NCBI RefSeq assembly: GCF_020892095.1
Contig: NZ_AP024845.1
Location: forward strand, 1,364,001 to 1,428,000
Source of the DNA: Claveliimonas bilis
GTDB lineage: Bacteria > Bacillota > Clostridia > Lachnospirales > Lachnospiraceae
Direction: 5' to 3'
Length of the DNA: 64,000 nucleotides
Below the pieces are notes generated by a model. That model did not search any database and was not told the DNA's origin. It was given only the letters and a program-made list of their open reading frames with translations. Positions 24,963-34,300 of the stretch are shown here, one piece after another. The number at the start of each line of letters is the position of its first letter. Position 1 is the stretch's first letter. A program made the translations under genes and the position numbers.

Positions 24963-25325
24963 CTACTTGACGGGTAGCACACCAAATTCCTCCGGCTTTT
25001 TTTCTTTGTCTTCTTTCTGACATTTCCTTTCAATAAGCTCCAGCTTCTTTTTTCTTCCCATATGTTTGATCTCATATTCCCGACGCATGGCCTCTTCCTT
25101 TGTCTCATATATCTCATAATATTCCAGAGTTACAGGCCGTCTGCTTCCGGTATATTTTGCACCTTTCCCCTCATTATGGGCCTGGAGACGTTTCGCCAGG
25201 TTGTTGGTCCATCCCGTATACAACGAACCGTCCTTACATTTTAAAATGTATGTATAATTTGTTTTCGACAAGTTTTCCACTTGCTTTTCCCCCATCTTTT
25301 GACAGTTTATCCACATCTTTTCCAC
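24963..25325 (-). CDS. GIY-YIG nuclease superfamily protein
   Basis: The core is TNYTYILKCKDGSLYTGWTN, then LAKRLQAHNEGKGAKYT and MRREYEIKHMGRKKKLELI, the usual UPF0213/YhbQ-like GIY-YIG layout with catalytic Tyr, Arg and Glu. Small stand-alone members are of uncertain function in DNA repair. Start choice is difficult: GTG at 25325 with GAGGTG six bases before it is favoured; ATG at 25316 and 25295 are alternatives. A TATAAT lies just upstream on the minus strand. The final residues (about LPVK) and stop are encoded by the right end of the IS3 element, so the natural C-terminus was replaced. Confidence 0.8.
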   Translation of the reverse strand: MEKMWINCQKMGEKQVENLSKTNYTYILKCKDGSLYTGWTNNLAKRLQAHNEGKGAKYTGSRRPVTLEYYEIYETKEEAMRREYEIKHMGRKKKLELIERKCQKEDKEKKPEEFGVLPVK

Positions 25326-25376
25326 ATTTTGCACCTCTATTATAACGAAACACACCGTTTTTTTCAAATAGGGACA

Positions 25377-25435
25377 CCGTAAAACGCAATTTTGCCCACC
25401 GTAAAAGGCAGTTTGGGACGTAACACTTTTAAAAA
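25377..25435. repeat. Dispersed repeat copy B, left half
   Basis: Two 22-base units (CGTAAAACGCAATTTTGCCC and CGTAAAAGGCAGTTTGGG) lead into the left arm (25410-25426) of the palindrome seen in copy A. The right arm is at 27035-27051 on the far side of the IS4-type element. Joining the halves at one copy of the 9-base duplication TTTTAAAAA restores a perfect palindrome with 17-base arms. Confidence 0.8.
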
Positions 25436-25468
25436 GCAATGTCATTAAGTTTAGAAATTAAGATTCGA

Positions 25469-25503
25469 AAAGCATGGAACAAGAAATATTCCATGCTTTT
25501 TTG
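25469..25503 (+). terminator. Terminator at the left end of the IS4-type element
   Basis: Perfect 11-base arms (AAAGCATGGAA and TTCCATGCTTT) and a 9-base loop are followed by TTTTTT across 25497-25502. It would stop transcripts entering from outside the element before the transposase gene. Confidence 0.75.
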
Positions 25504-25542
25504 ATGAAAACACTTGACAAATCATACAAAATTTGTGGCGAA

Positions 25543-25581
25543 GCCATTTGAATATATACTTTTTTGGAGGTTTCAAATGGC
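25543..25581 (+). promoter_or_regulatory. Hairpin enclosing the transposase ribosome site and start codon
   Basis: GCCATTTGAA (25543-25552) is perfectly complementary to TTCAAATGGC (25572-25581). The ATG of the transposase (25577-25579) lies in the 3' arm and GGAGG (25566-25570) in the 19-base loop. A transcript starting upstream of 25543 would hide the start codon; one starting inside the loop would not. Comparable control against outside transcription is known from IS10 and IS50. Confidence 0.6.
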
Positions 25582-26887
25582 TGATTATTCCCTTATCACA
25601 AAACAAAAATTAATACACATTATGAAAAAAATGTCCCGTAGTTCTGATTCTTATGTAAAACGTCCCGGAAAAGATTTTTCCCGTTCCAGAAAAATTTCCT
25701 TTTTTGATACCTTACGTTTCCTTCTTTCTTTAGGCGCTAAGTCTTTGGATAAGGAACTTTTGGACTTTTTCTCCTATCGCCCGGATCTTCCTACCTCTTC
25801 CGCCATGCTGCAACAGCGCGGCAAACTCAAGCCCAATACTATGAAAGTCCTCTTTTCTGTTTTTACGGCCTCTCTCCCCAAACATTCCAACTTCCATGGC
25901 TATCATCTTCTTGCTGCTGACGGTTCAGAGCTCTCCTTCCCGGAAAATAAAAAAGAACCTCTCTGCCATCGAAAGATCCCTAACACACAAAAAGGGAAAA
26001 ACGCAATCCATCTAAACGCTTTATACCATCTAAACAGCGGTATTTTTGATCAGGTCCTGTTTCAGCCTGTCCATGAAAAAGATGAACACTCCGCCCTTAT
26101 TACCATGCTGGCACAAACGGAAATTTCCAGCAAAGTCATCCTTACTGCCGACCGGGGATATGAAAGTTATAATACCTTTGCACATATCTTGGAAAAAGGA
26201 TGGAATTTTGTGATCCGGGGACGGCAGGGAGACAGGGGGATCCTTTCCAGTTTAGCCATTCCCGATCAGGAACAATTCGATGTGGAATGTCCTGTCGTCA
26301 TCTGTAAAAAACACTGCCGTGGCACCAAAGAACAGCCGGAACTCTACAAACGGATCCGATCCGGTGCAAAGTTTGACTTTTTTACGGAAGAGCAAACGGA
26401 ATATCCGATGAAACTACGAGTGATAAAGTTGAAAGTAAACGAAGATCTTTCCGAGATCCTTTTTACGAATCTGTCCAAAGAAGAAATGCCCGTTGGAATG
26501 CTCCAGGAACTCTACCGTATGCGTTGGATGATAGAGACAGCATTTTCCCAGCTAAAATATAATCTTGGGGCCAGTGCGCTTCATTCAAAAAGAATAGAGT
26601 ATGTCCTGCAGGAACTGTATGCAAAAGTCATCATGTTCAATTATTGTAAAAGCATCCTGTTTCACATCTCGCTTCCCCAAAAAACATCTTGGAAATATGA
26701 TTATCAGATCAGCCTGAGTACAGCAGTAGATATCTGCTTAAAATCATGGCGCTGTCCAAATGGGACAGCGCCGCCAGATGTTGAAATATTACTGCTTAAA
26801 TATAAAGTCCCAATAAGAAGGGAAAGAAGTTTTCCCAGAACACCTTCCCCAAAAGCAGTGATCTATTTCACTTATAGGATAGCATAA
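25577..26887 (+). CDS. IS4-family transposase (DDE, Tnp_1)
   Basis: The 436-residue protein has an N-terminal DNA-binding part and a DDE core: Asp in LLAADGSELSFPEN, Asp in ILTADRGYESYNTF, and the YREK signature YRMRWMIETAFSQLK that supplies Glu. The core order and long beta-strand insertion between the second Asp and Glu fit IS4 rather than IS5 or IS1182. The ATG at 25577 with GGAGG six bases upstream is the start; an in-frame codon at 25514 precedes the hairpin. All catalytic residues are present. Confidence 0.92.
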   Translation: MADYSLITKQKLIHIMKKMSRSSDSYVKRPGKDFSRSRKISFFDTLRFLLSLGAKSLDKELLDFFSYRPDLPTSSAMLQQRGKLKPNTMKVLFSVFTASLPKHSNFHGYHLLAADGSELSFPENKKEPLCHRKIPNTQKGKNAIHLNALYHLNSGIFDQVLFQPVHEKDEHSALITMLAQTEISSKVILTADRGYESYNTFAHILEKGWNFVIRGRQGDRGILSSLAIPDQEQFDVECPVVICKKHCRGTKEQPELYKRIRSGAKFDFFTEEQTEYPMKLRVIKLKVNEDLSEILFTNLSKEEMPVGMLQELYRMRWMIETAFSQLKYNLGASALHSKRIEYVLQELYAKVIMFNYCKSILFHISLPQKTSWKYDYQISLSTAVDICLKSWRCPNGTAPPDVEILLLKYKVPIRRERSFPRTPSPKAVIYFTYRIA

Positions 26888-27025
26888 AAGGGGAAAATAC
26901 GGAACAGGAATTTGAAGCAGACAGCGGTCTGCTTTATCGGTCTGCATAAAAGAATGACAGCGTAGATTTGGATATCAACACTGTCTTTCTTTTGAGGACT
27001 CATTTTCTAAACTTAATGACATTGC

Positions 27026-27051
27026 TTTTAAAAAGTGTTACGTCCCAAACT
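27026..27051. repeat. Dispersed repeat copy B, right half
   Basis: The second copy of the 9-base target duplication (27026-27034) is followed by the right palindrome arm (27035-27051, GTGTTACGTCCCAAACT). The arm ends on the first base of the stop codon of the SpoIIQ-like gene, the same placement relative to a gene end as copy A. Confidence 0.75.
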
Positions 27052-27857
27052 TACTCCATAAACGTTACCGGATCAATTGGCTGTCCGTCTTTTCTCATTT
27101 CAAAGTATACATTGCAACCCTCAACACTGTAATATTTTGTAGGCTGGCTCACATATCCCAGTACCGTCTTGGCCTCCACATAATCTCCGGTATTAACAGT
27201 CACATCTTTCAGCTGGCCGTAAAACAGCTCATATCCGTTCCCTATATCAACGTTTACTGTTGTCCCCGTCTCGGCATTTTCATCAATGGATTTTACTACT
27301 CCCGCCGTACTGCTGATGACCTGGTCTCCTTCAGCACCGGAAATGATCAGTGCCGGATTGTATTTGTACTGATCCAGTGTAGAAAAGTATACGGTCTCGT
27401 CCATACTGTAATTCATCAGTACATTTCCGTCTACCGGCCACAAAAGCTTACTGCTTTCTGTAAAATTTACAGACGAGCTGTTTCCGGCTGTCTGCGCAGA
27501 TATCCCTGCAGAAGATGAGCCGTTTTCTCCGGCTGTCCCATCTGTATTTTCTGAAATTTGGGCGTCTTCCTGTTCCTCTGACTCTTCTGCAGCGCTGCTG
27601 CCGGCAGCAGTGGGATCTTCTTCTGTATTGATCACAAGATTACTGCCTGCCTCTTCTTTTGTTCCATCCTCCGGCTCTTCCTCCCGCATATCTTTTTCCT
27701 TTGTCTCATCCTCTGACAATGCCAGCTCCTGCCGCTTTGCTTCCTGATAATCCCGAAGCGTATATGTTCCAACCATGATAATTGCGGCTACAAAGCAGAC
27801 AGCGATTCCAATACCGGCACCCTTCCTCTTTTTTGAAGGCTTTTGTCTTTTATTCAT
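27051..27857 (-). CDS. spoIIQ: SpoIIQ-like protein with degenerate LytM (M23) domain
   Basis: The protein (about 268 residues) has a Lys-rich N-terminus, one membrane helix (GAGIGIAVCFVAAIIMVGTY), a long Glu/Ser/Ala-rich linker and a C-terminal M23 fold (LLWPVDGNVLMNYSMDETVYF, then GYELFYGQL and NVYFEMRKDGQPIDP). Zinc ligands are missing: the first His site reads NYSMDET and the HxH site reads NVYFEM, so it should not cut murein. SpoIIQ of Bacillus is similarly non-enzymatic and forms a channel with SpoIIIAH across the forespore membranes. The neighbour spoIID supports the name. ATG at 27857 follows AGAGGTGA. Confidence 0.75.
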   Translation of the reverse strand: MNKRQKPSKKRKGAGIGIAVCFVAAIIMVGTYTLRDYQEAKRQELALSEDETKEKDMREEEPEDGTKEEAGSNLVINTEEDPTAAGSSAAEESEEQEDAQISENTDGTAGENGSSSAGISAQTAGNSSSVNFTESSKLLWPVDGNVLMNYSMDETVYFSTLDQYKYNPALIISGAEGDQVISSTAGVVKSIDENAETGTTVNVDIGNGYELFYGQLKDVTVNTGDYVEAKTVLGYVSQPTKYYSVEGCNVYFEMRKDGQPIDPVTFME

Positions 27858-27899
27858 ATTCATCACCTCTGGCTATATTTTTGCCAGAAGCTGATATCA

Positions 27900-28796
27900 T
27901 TATTCTGTATTACCAGAATTTCTAATAATTTCCGCAACCTCCCTTATTTCTGTTCCTTCAAAAAAATACTGCAGGATTTCTTCCGTTGCTTTTTCCTCTT
28001 TCGCCATCTCATTTGCCGTATACTGGCTAAGTCCCAGACCATGACCGACTCCCCGGGTTGTAATGCGCATTTTCCCATCATACTTCTGGAGAATAAAGCA
28101 GCTGGAATCTAATTTATACTTTTCCCGAAATTCCTCGCCGCTCATAGTCTCCTCTCCCACTCGGACACTGGTGACATAGCCCGCCGTATCCGTTTCTTTT
28201 ATTTCTGCGTCCATGTCCTCTGTTGTGACTGTCCTGATCTGGTCTTTTGATTCAATATCGAGGGGACATTCTTTGATTTTCAAATAAGGATAATCCTCGC
28301 TGCCCAGCACTTCTTTCCCATCCCTTGTACTGCCGTTTGTCAGCCTGGTAAAAGGTGTGTTTGCCAGTTCTTCGCCGTACATTACAACTTGTCCCTCTGT
28401 CTCCTGCCAGGCATTTTCCATTTTTCGGTAATATTCGGAAAATTTCCTGCTCCCCCACTCTTCTTTCATTTCTTTTTCTGTCCAGAAATCGTCTGCAAGA
28501 ACTGCCTCGCTGCCTTCTTCCTTCAATTGCTTGTATACGGCAGTCCGGACAAGTATTGCCTGGACTTTGATGGCCTCCTCTTCGTAGGATGCCGGAATCT
28601 CCTTTGCCATCCTGCCAATTCCGTATTCATCCAGAGGAAGCTGTATTTCTTTTTCCCCCTGCTTTACCATAACCTCCATTTCGTCTGCCGGAGCCGCTGT
28701 TTCTATTGATGGCCCGTTTAGGAAAACGGTCACTACATAAGGGAGCAAAACAATAATAATGATATAGCATCCCATTTTTTTCAACTTCTGCCGCAT
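27900..28796 (-). CDS. spoIID: Stage II sporulation protein D (SpoIID/LytB type)
   Basis: The 298-residue protein has an N-terminal membrane helix (GCYIIIIVLLPYVVTVFL) and the SpoIID domain: LDEYGIGRMAKEIPASYEEEAIKVQAILVRT with the catalytic Glu of EIPASY, and a C-terminal ITTRGVGHGLGLSQYTANEMA. SpoIID is a lytic transglycosylase that thins septal murein during engulfment with SpoIIP and SpoIIM. It is followed by the SpoIIQ-like gene 42 bases downstream, an order frequent in Clostridia. Confidence 0.93.
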   Translation of the reverse strand: MRQKLKKMGCYIIIIVLLPYVVTVFLNGPSIETAAPADEMEVMVKQGEKEIQLPLDEYGIGRMAKEIPASYEEEAIKVQAILVRTAVYKQLKEEGSEAVLADDFWTEKEMKEEWGSRKFSEYYRKMENAWQETEGQVVMYGEELANTPFTRLTNGSTRDGKEVLGSEDYPYLKIKECPLDIESKDQIRTVTTEDMDAEIKETDTAGYVTSVRVGEETMSGEEFREKYKLDSSCFILQKYDGKMRITTRGVGHGLGLSQYTANEMAKEEKATEEILQYFFEGTEIREVAEIIRNSGNTE

Positions 28797-28802
28797 AAAA
28801 TA

Positions 28803-28834
28803 AACCCTCCCATACCTTAATGTATGAGAGGGTT
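28803..28834 (-). terminator. Terminator after glgP
   Basis: On the minus strand AACCCTCTCATAC pairs with GTATGGGAGGGTT (one mismatch) around a six-base loop and is followed by TATTTTAT. Confidence 0.75.
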
Positions 28835-28867
28835 ATCTCTTTTATACCCTTCAGGATTCCTGACCTT

Positions 28868-31333
28868 TTAAATCTCCACTGTCACCTTATCCAGATGCCA
28901 GATATCATCCACGTATTCCTGAATCGTACGGTCAGAGGTAAACTTACCGCAGCATGCTGTATTAAGAAGAGCCATTTTCGCCCATCTTTCTTTATCCTTA
29001 TACGCCTCTTCTACTTTCTTCTGTGCCTCGGCATAAGCGCGGAAATCTTTCAGGATAAAATACATATCTGCCTTTGATCCGTCTTTCGGACAGAGAAGAG
29101 AATTATAAAGATCCCGGTACATCTCGTGATCTCCGTTGGAGTAAGTTCCATTGATCAGCTGATCTACCACTTTGCGGATATCCGGATCGCTGTTGTAAAT
29201 ATCCTGCGGATGGTAACCGCCGTTATTTTCATAATTGATGACTTCTTCAGAGCTTAATCCGAAAATAAAGGCATTCTCCATTCCGACTTCTTCCACAATC
29301 TCTACATTGGCTCCGTCCATAGTTCCAAGCGTAGGCGCTCCGTTCAGCATAAACTTCATGTTTCCTGTTCCGGAAGCTTCTTTTGATGCTGTGGAAATCT
29401 GTTCGCTGACGTCTGCTGCCGCAAAGATGATCTCTGCATTGGAAACACGGTAATCTTCAATAAATACCACCTTCAGCTTTCCGTTAATGCTGCGGTCATT
29501 ATTGACTATATCAGCTACAGAGTTGATCAGCTTGATGATCTCTTTTGCCCTGATATATCCTGCGGACGCCTTTGCTCCGAAAATAAAGGTTCTCGGGAAG
29601 AAAGACATCTCCGGATGTTCCTTGATCTGATTATACAGGTACATAACATGAAGAATGTTGAGAAGCTGTCTCTTGTACTCATGCAGCCTCTTTACCTGTA
29701 CATCAAAAATAGAGCGTGGATCCACTTCGATTCCGTTATGCTTCCTGATATATTCTGCCAGACGTACTTTATTTTTATATTTAATATCCATAAATTCTGC
29801 CAGCGCTTTGGAATCATCCGCATATTTCTTCAATCCGGACATAAGTGACAAATCTGTGATCCAGCCTTTTGTACCTATTTTTTCTGTTACCCAGTCTGCA
29901 AGGAGAGGATTTCCATGCATCAGGAATCTTCTCTGTGTGATTCCGTTTGTTTTATTATTAAATTTCTCCGGCATCATCTCATAGAAATCGCGCAGCTCCT
30001 GATTTTTCAAGATCTCTGTGTGCAGTCTTGCCACACCATTGACAGAAAAACCGGCAACAATGGCAAGATGAGCCATTCTCACCTGGCCGTTGTAGAGGAT
30101 TGCCATCTTACGGACTTTCTCCTCATTGCCCGGATATCTTTCCCTTACCTGAATAAGGAATCGGCGGTCGATCTCCTGGATGATCTGGTAAACACGGGGA
30201 AGCAGTCTGGAGAAAAGGTCGATAGGCCATTTTTCCAATGCCTCTGCCATGATCGTATGATTTGTGTAAGCACATGTCTTTGTTGTAATATCCCAGGCCT
30301 CATTCCAGCCGAGCTCCTCTTCATCGAGAAGGATCCTCATAAGTTCAGCTACTGCCACCGTCGGATGTGTATCATTCATCTGGAAGATCACTTTCTCCGG
30401 AAGTTTATGAATATCATCATGTGTCTTTTTGTATTTTGTAATGGCAGCCTGTATGCTTGCTGAAATAAAGAAATACTGCTGTTTTAAGCGAAGCTCTTTT
30501 CCTGCATAGTGATTATCGTTAGGATAGAGCACCTCAACAATGGTTTTTGCAAGATTTTCCTGCTCTACTGCCTTGTGGTAATCTCCTCTGTCAAAGGAAT
30601 CCAGCTGGAAATCAGTAATAGCCTTTGCATCCCAGATTCTTAACGTATTGACATGGTGGTTTCCATAGCCCACGATCGGCATATCATAAGGAATGGCAAG
30701 TACAGATTCATAATTTTCCTGTACAAATTTCGTCCGGTTTGTAGAATCATCATATTCTACGCGGATATTTCCGCCAAAACGCACTTCCTTGGCATATTCT
30801 TCCCGGCGAAGCTCAAATGGATTCCCCTCTTTCAGCCAGTTATCCGGAGTCTCTACCTGATATCCGTTTTCGATCTTTTGTTTGAACATACCATAGCGGT
30901 AGCGGATACCGCATCCGTATGCCGCATATCCAAGTGTTGCAAGAGAATCAAGGAAGCAGGCAGCCAGACGTCCAAGACCGCCGTTTCCAAGCGCCGGATC
31001 CGGCTCCTCATCCTCAATCACGTTCAGATCGATTCCCATTTCGTCCAGCGCCGCTTTCACTTCTTTGTAAGCAGTCATATTGATCAGGTTATTTCCAAGC
31101 GCTCTTCCCATGAGAAATTCCATGGACATATAATATACTGTTTTTGGATCATCCTTTTTAAACTGATTCTGTGTTGCGATCCAGTCATCAATAATAACCT
31201 CTTTTACCGCATAGGACACAGCCTGAAAAAGCTGCTGCGGAGTCGCCTCCTCTATTGTTTTGCGGTAAAGAGTCTTTACATTATGCTTTACCTCTTTTTT
31301 AAAAGTTTCCTTTTCAAATCTCGGATTATACAT
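28868..31333 (-). CDS. glgP: Glycogen/maltodextrin phosphorylase
   Basis: The 821-residue protein has normal family length. The active site and pyridoxal phosphate region EASGTGNMKFMLNGAPTLGTMDGANVEI contains the cofactor Lys (near residue 660); other motifs are DEEPDPALGNGGLGRLAACF and NDTHPTVAVAEL. It releases glucose-1-phosphate from alpha-1,4-glucans in the cytoplasm. AAGGAGG stands before the ATG. The gene lies 23 bases downstream of ileS and may be co-transcribed. Confidence 0.97.
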   Translation of the reverse strand: MYNPRFEKETFKKEVKHNVKTLYRKTIEEATPQQLFQAVSYAVKEVIIDDWIATQNQFKKDDPKTVYYMSMEFLMGRALGNNLINMTAYKEVKAALDEMGIDLNVIEDEEPDPALGNGGLGRLAACFLDSLATLGYAAYGCGIRYRYGMFKQKIENGYQVETPDNWLKEGNPFELRREEYAKEVRFGGNIRVEYDDSTNRTKFVQENYESVLAIPYDMPIVGYGNHHVNTLRIWDAKAITDFQLDSFDRGDYHKAVEQENLAKTIVEVLYPNDNHYAGKELRLKQQYFFISASIQAAITKYKKTHDDIHKLPEKVIFQMNDTHPTVAVAELMRILLDEEELGWNEAWDITTKTCAYTNHTIMAEALEKWPIDLFSRLLPRVYQIIQEIDRRFLIQVRERYPGNEEKVRKMAILYNGQVRMAHLAIVAGFSVNGVARLHTEILKNQELRDFYEMMPEKFNNKTNGITQRRFLMHGNPLLADWVTEKIGTKGWITDLSLMSGLKKYADDSKALAEFMDIKYKNKVRLAEYIRKHNGIEVDPRSIFDVQVKRLHEYKRQLLNILHVMYLYNQIKEHPEMSFFPRTFIFGAKASAGYIRAKEIIKLINSVADIVNNDRSINGKLKVVFIEDYRVSNAEIIFAAADVSEQISTASKEASGTGNMKFMLNGAPTLGTMDGANVEIVEEVGMENAFIFGLSSEEVINYENNGGYHPQDIYNSDPDIRKVVDQLINGTYSNGDHEMYRDLYNSLLCPKDGSKADMYFILKDFRAYAEAQKKVEEAYKDKERWAKMALLNTACCGKFTSDRTIQEYVDDIWHLDKVTVEI

Positions 31334-31356
31334 GATTATCCTCCTTCTTCAGACCC

Positions 31357-34300
31357 TTATCTTTCGACACCGATCGTCACTTTTTCTCCGTTGATATTCC
31401 ATTCCTTCACATAGCCTGCCGGAGTGGATTTTTCAACAGAAAGTGCAAGTGTTTCACTGCTGATTTCTGAAGCATGATCTGCAAATACTTTTTCGGCCTT
31501 TTCGCTTCCTTCGTAACGGATGTGAATCTTGTCTGTCACTTCAAAATCCGCTTCTTTTCTCATTGTCTGTACCTTACTTATGATCTCACGCACAAAACCT
31601 TCTTCAAGAAGTTCCGGTGTCAGGTTTGTATCAAGAACAACTGTAATTCCATTATTATCCTCTGATACATATCCCTCCATCTGTGCTGTATCGATAAGAA
31701 GATCTTCTTTAAACAATGTGATTTCCTGTCCATTTACATTGAGTTTCAAAGCTCCTGTTTCATTGACTTCATCCATTGCTGCATTTCCGTCCAGTGATGA
31801 CAAAGCAGCTTTGATTCCACCCAACATTTTACCATATTTTGGTCCTACTGTCTTTAACTGCGGTTTAAATGTATATGAAGTAAAGGAACGTACATCCTGT
31901 GTAAATGTTAAATTCTTTACATTCAGCTCTTCTTTTATAATATCCTGGTAAAATTCAGGAAGCTGTGTTCCTGTCTTGACAAACATCTGTCCGATTGGCT
32001 GACGGTTTTTGATATTGGCCGTATTTCTGCAGGCACGACCCATAACGACAATCTTCAGAACCTCATCCATGTTTGCCTCAAGTTCTTTGTCAATAAATGC
32101 CTCGTCTGCTGTCGGGAAGTCGCACAGATGAATGCTCTCCGGAGCAGACTTGTCAATGCTTCTTACCAGGTTCTGATAAATTTCCTCTGTCATGAAAGGA
32201 ATCATAGGAGCTGCCACCTTGCAGAGAGTCACAAGCGCCGTATAAAGAGTCATGTACGCATTGATCTTATCCTGCGGCATTCCTTTTGCCCAGAAACGCT
32301 CCCTGCTTCTTCTGACATACCAGTTGCTCATGTCATCTACAAAATCCTGCAGCGCTCTTGCTGCTTCCGGGATCCGGTAATTTCCAAGGTGGTCATCCAC
32401 TTCCTTGATCAGTGTATTCATCTTGGACAGAAGCCATTTATCCATAACCGGCAGTTTGTCATATTCCAGTTCATATTTTGATGCGTCAAATTCATCAATA
32501 TTCGCATAGAGAACAAAAAATGCATACGTATTCCACAATGTTCCCATGAATTTGCGCTGTCCTTCTACAACCGCTTTTCCGTGGAAACGGTTCGGAAGCC
32601 ATGGCGCACTGTTTACATAGAAATACCAGCGGATCGCATCTGCGCCGTATGTCTCCAGAGCGTCAAAAGGATCTACCGCATTTCCTTTGGACTTACTCAT
32701 CTTCTGACCATTCTCATCCTGCACATGCCCAAGAACAATAACATTCTTATAAGGAGCCTTGTTGAAGATCAGAGTGGAAATAGCAAGCAGAGAATAGAAC
32801 CATCCTCTTGTCTGATCCACTGCCTCGGAAATAAAGTCCGCCGGGAACTGCTGCTCAAACAGCTCCTTATTTTCAAATGGATAATGATGCTGGGCAAACG
32901 GCATGGAACCGGAATCAAACCAGCAGTCGATCACTTCCGGCACGCGGTGCATTTCCCCGCCGCACTTCGGACATTTGATAGTTACATCGTCAATATAAGG
33001 ACGGTGCAGTTCAATATCATCCGGACAGTTGTCAGACATGGATTTCAATTCCTCAATGCTTCCAATGGAATGCTGATGTCCGCATTCACACTCCCAGATA
33101 TTTAAAGGAGTTCCCCAATAACGGTTTCGGCTGATTCCCCAGTCCTGAACATTTTCCAGCCAGTCGCCGAAACGTCCCTTTCCGATACTTTCCGGGATCC
33201 AGTTAATGGTATTGTTATTTGCGATCAGGTCGTCTTTTACCGCTGTCATTTTGATAAACCAGGACTCACGCGCATAGTAGATAAGCGGTGTATCACATCT
33301 CCAGCAGTGGGGATAACTGTGCTCGAATTTCGGCGCGTCAAAGAGCAGCCCTCTCGCCTCCAGATCCTTCAGCACCTCCGGATCCGCTTTCTTTACAAAC
33401 AGGCCGGCAAATGGCGTTGTCTCTCCCATGTTTCCTTTTTCATCTACCAGCTGTACAAACGGCATATCATATTTGCGTCCTACCTTGGCATCATCTTCAC
33501 CAAAGGCCGGTGCAATATGAACAACACCTGTACCGTCTGTCAGGGTAACATAGCCGTCGCATGTTATGAAAAACGCTTTTTTATTCTGTTTTGCTGCACA
33601 GTCATAAGCACACTGATACAACGGCTCATATTCTTTATATTCCAGTTCCTGTCCTTTGTAAGTCTCCAGAACTTCATAGGCCGGTTTTCCTTCTTCTGCC
33701 AGTTTTCCAAGCACTGTATCCAAAAGAGCCTGCGCCATGTAATATACATAGCCGTCTGCTGCCTTTACTTTCGCATAATCTTCTTCCGGATTCACACAAA
33801 GACCGATATTGGACGGCAAAGTCCACGGCGTTGTGGTCCATGCCAGAATGTAAGCATCCTCATCCTTTACCTTAAAACGGACGATAGCTGAGCGCTCTTT
33901 TACATCCTTGTAGCCCTGCGCCACTTCCTGGGCTGAAAGCGGAGTTCCACAGCGGGGACAGTAAGGAACGATCTTAAAGCCTTTATACAGAAGTCCTTTA
34001 TCCCAGATCTGTTTCAGCGCCCACCACTCGGATTCGATAAAATCATTGTGGTACGTAACATAAGGATTATCCATATCTGCCCAGAAACCTACTGTTCCGG
34101 AGAAATCTTCCCACATCCCTTTGTATTTCCAAACACTTTCTTTACACTTATTAATAAAGGGTTCCAGACCATATTCCTCAATCTGATCCTTTCCATCAAG
34201 ACCGAGTAATTTCTCAACTTCCAGCTCTACCGGAAGACCGTGCGTATCCCAGCCTGCTTTTCTTGGAACCATATATCCCTTCATGGTGCGGTATCTTGGG

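Larger units (their letters stand above)
23272..24979 (+). mobile_element. IS3-family insertion sequence
   Basis: The element is bounded by imperfect 20-base inverted repeats (23272-23291, beginning TGCTCCCC; 24960-24979, complement beginning TGCTACCC; 16 of 20 positions agree). It carries two overlapping-type reading frames, orfA and orfB, joined by an A7 slippery site, and a stem-loop (24912-24933) near its right end. No clear target duplication is visible at the flanks. The right end supplies the last codons and stop of the adjoining GIY-YIG gene. Length is about 1.7 kb, somewhat long for the family because orfA has an added N-terminal helix-turn-helix region. Confidence 0.85.
25436..27025 (+). 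mobile_element. IS4-type insertion sequence, complete, inside a palindromic repeat
   Basis: Perfect 22-base terminal inverted repeats (25436-25457 starting GCAATGTCATT; 27004-27025) bound a 1590-base element. The 9-base sequence TTTTAAAAA is repeated directly at both sides (25427-25435 and 27026-27034), so the ends and target duplication are clear. Inside are a terminator (25469-25503), one transposase gene and a hairpin near the right end (about 26951-27000). Intact ends and gene suggest a recent, potentially active insertion. Confidence 0.92.
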
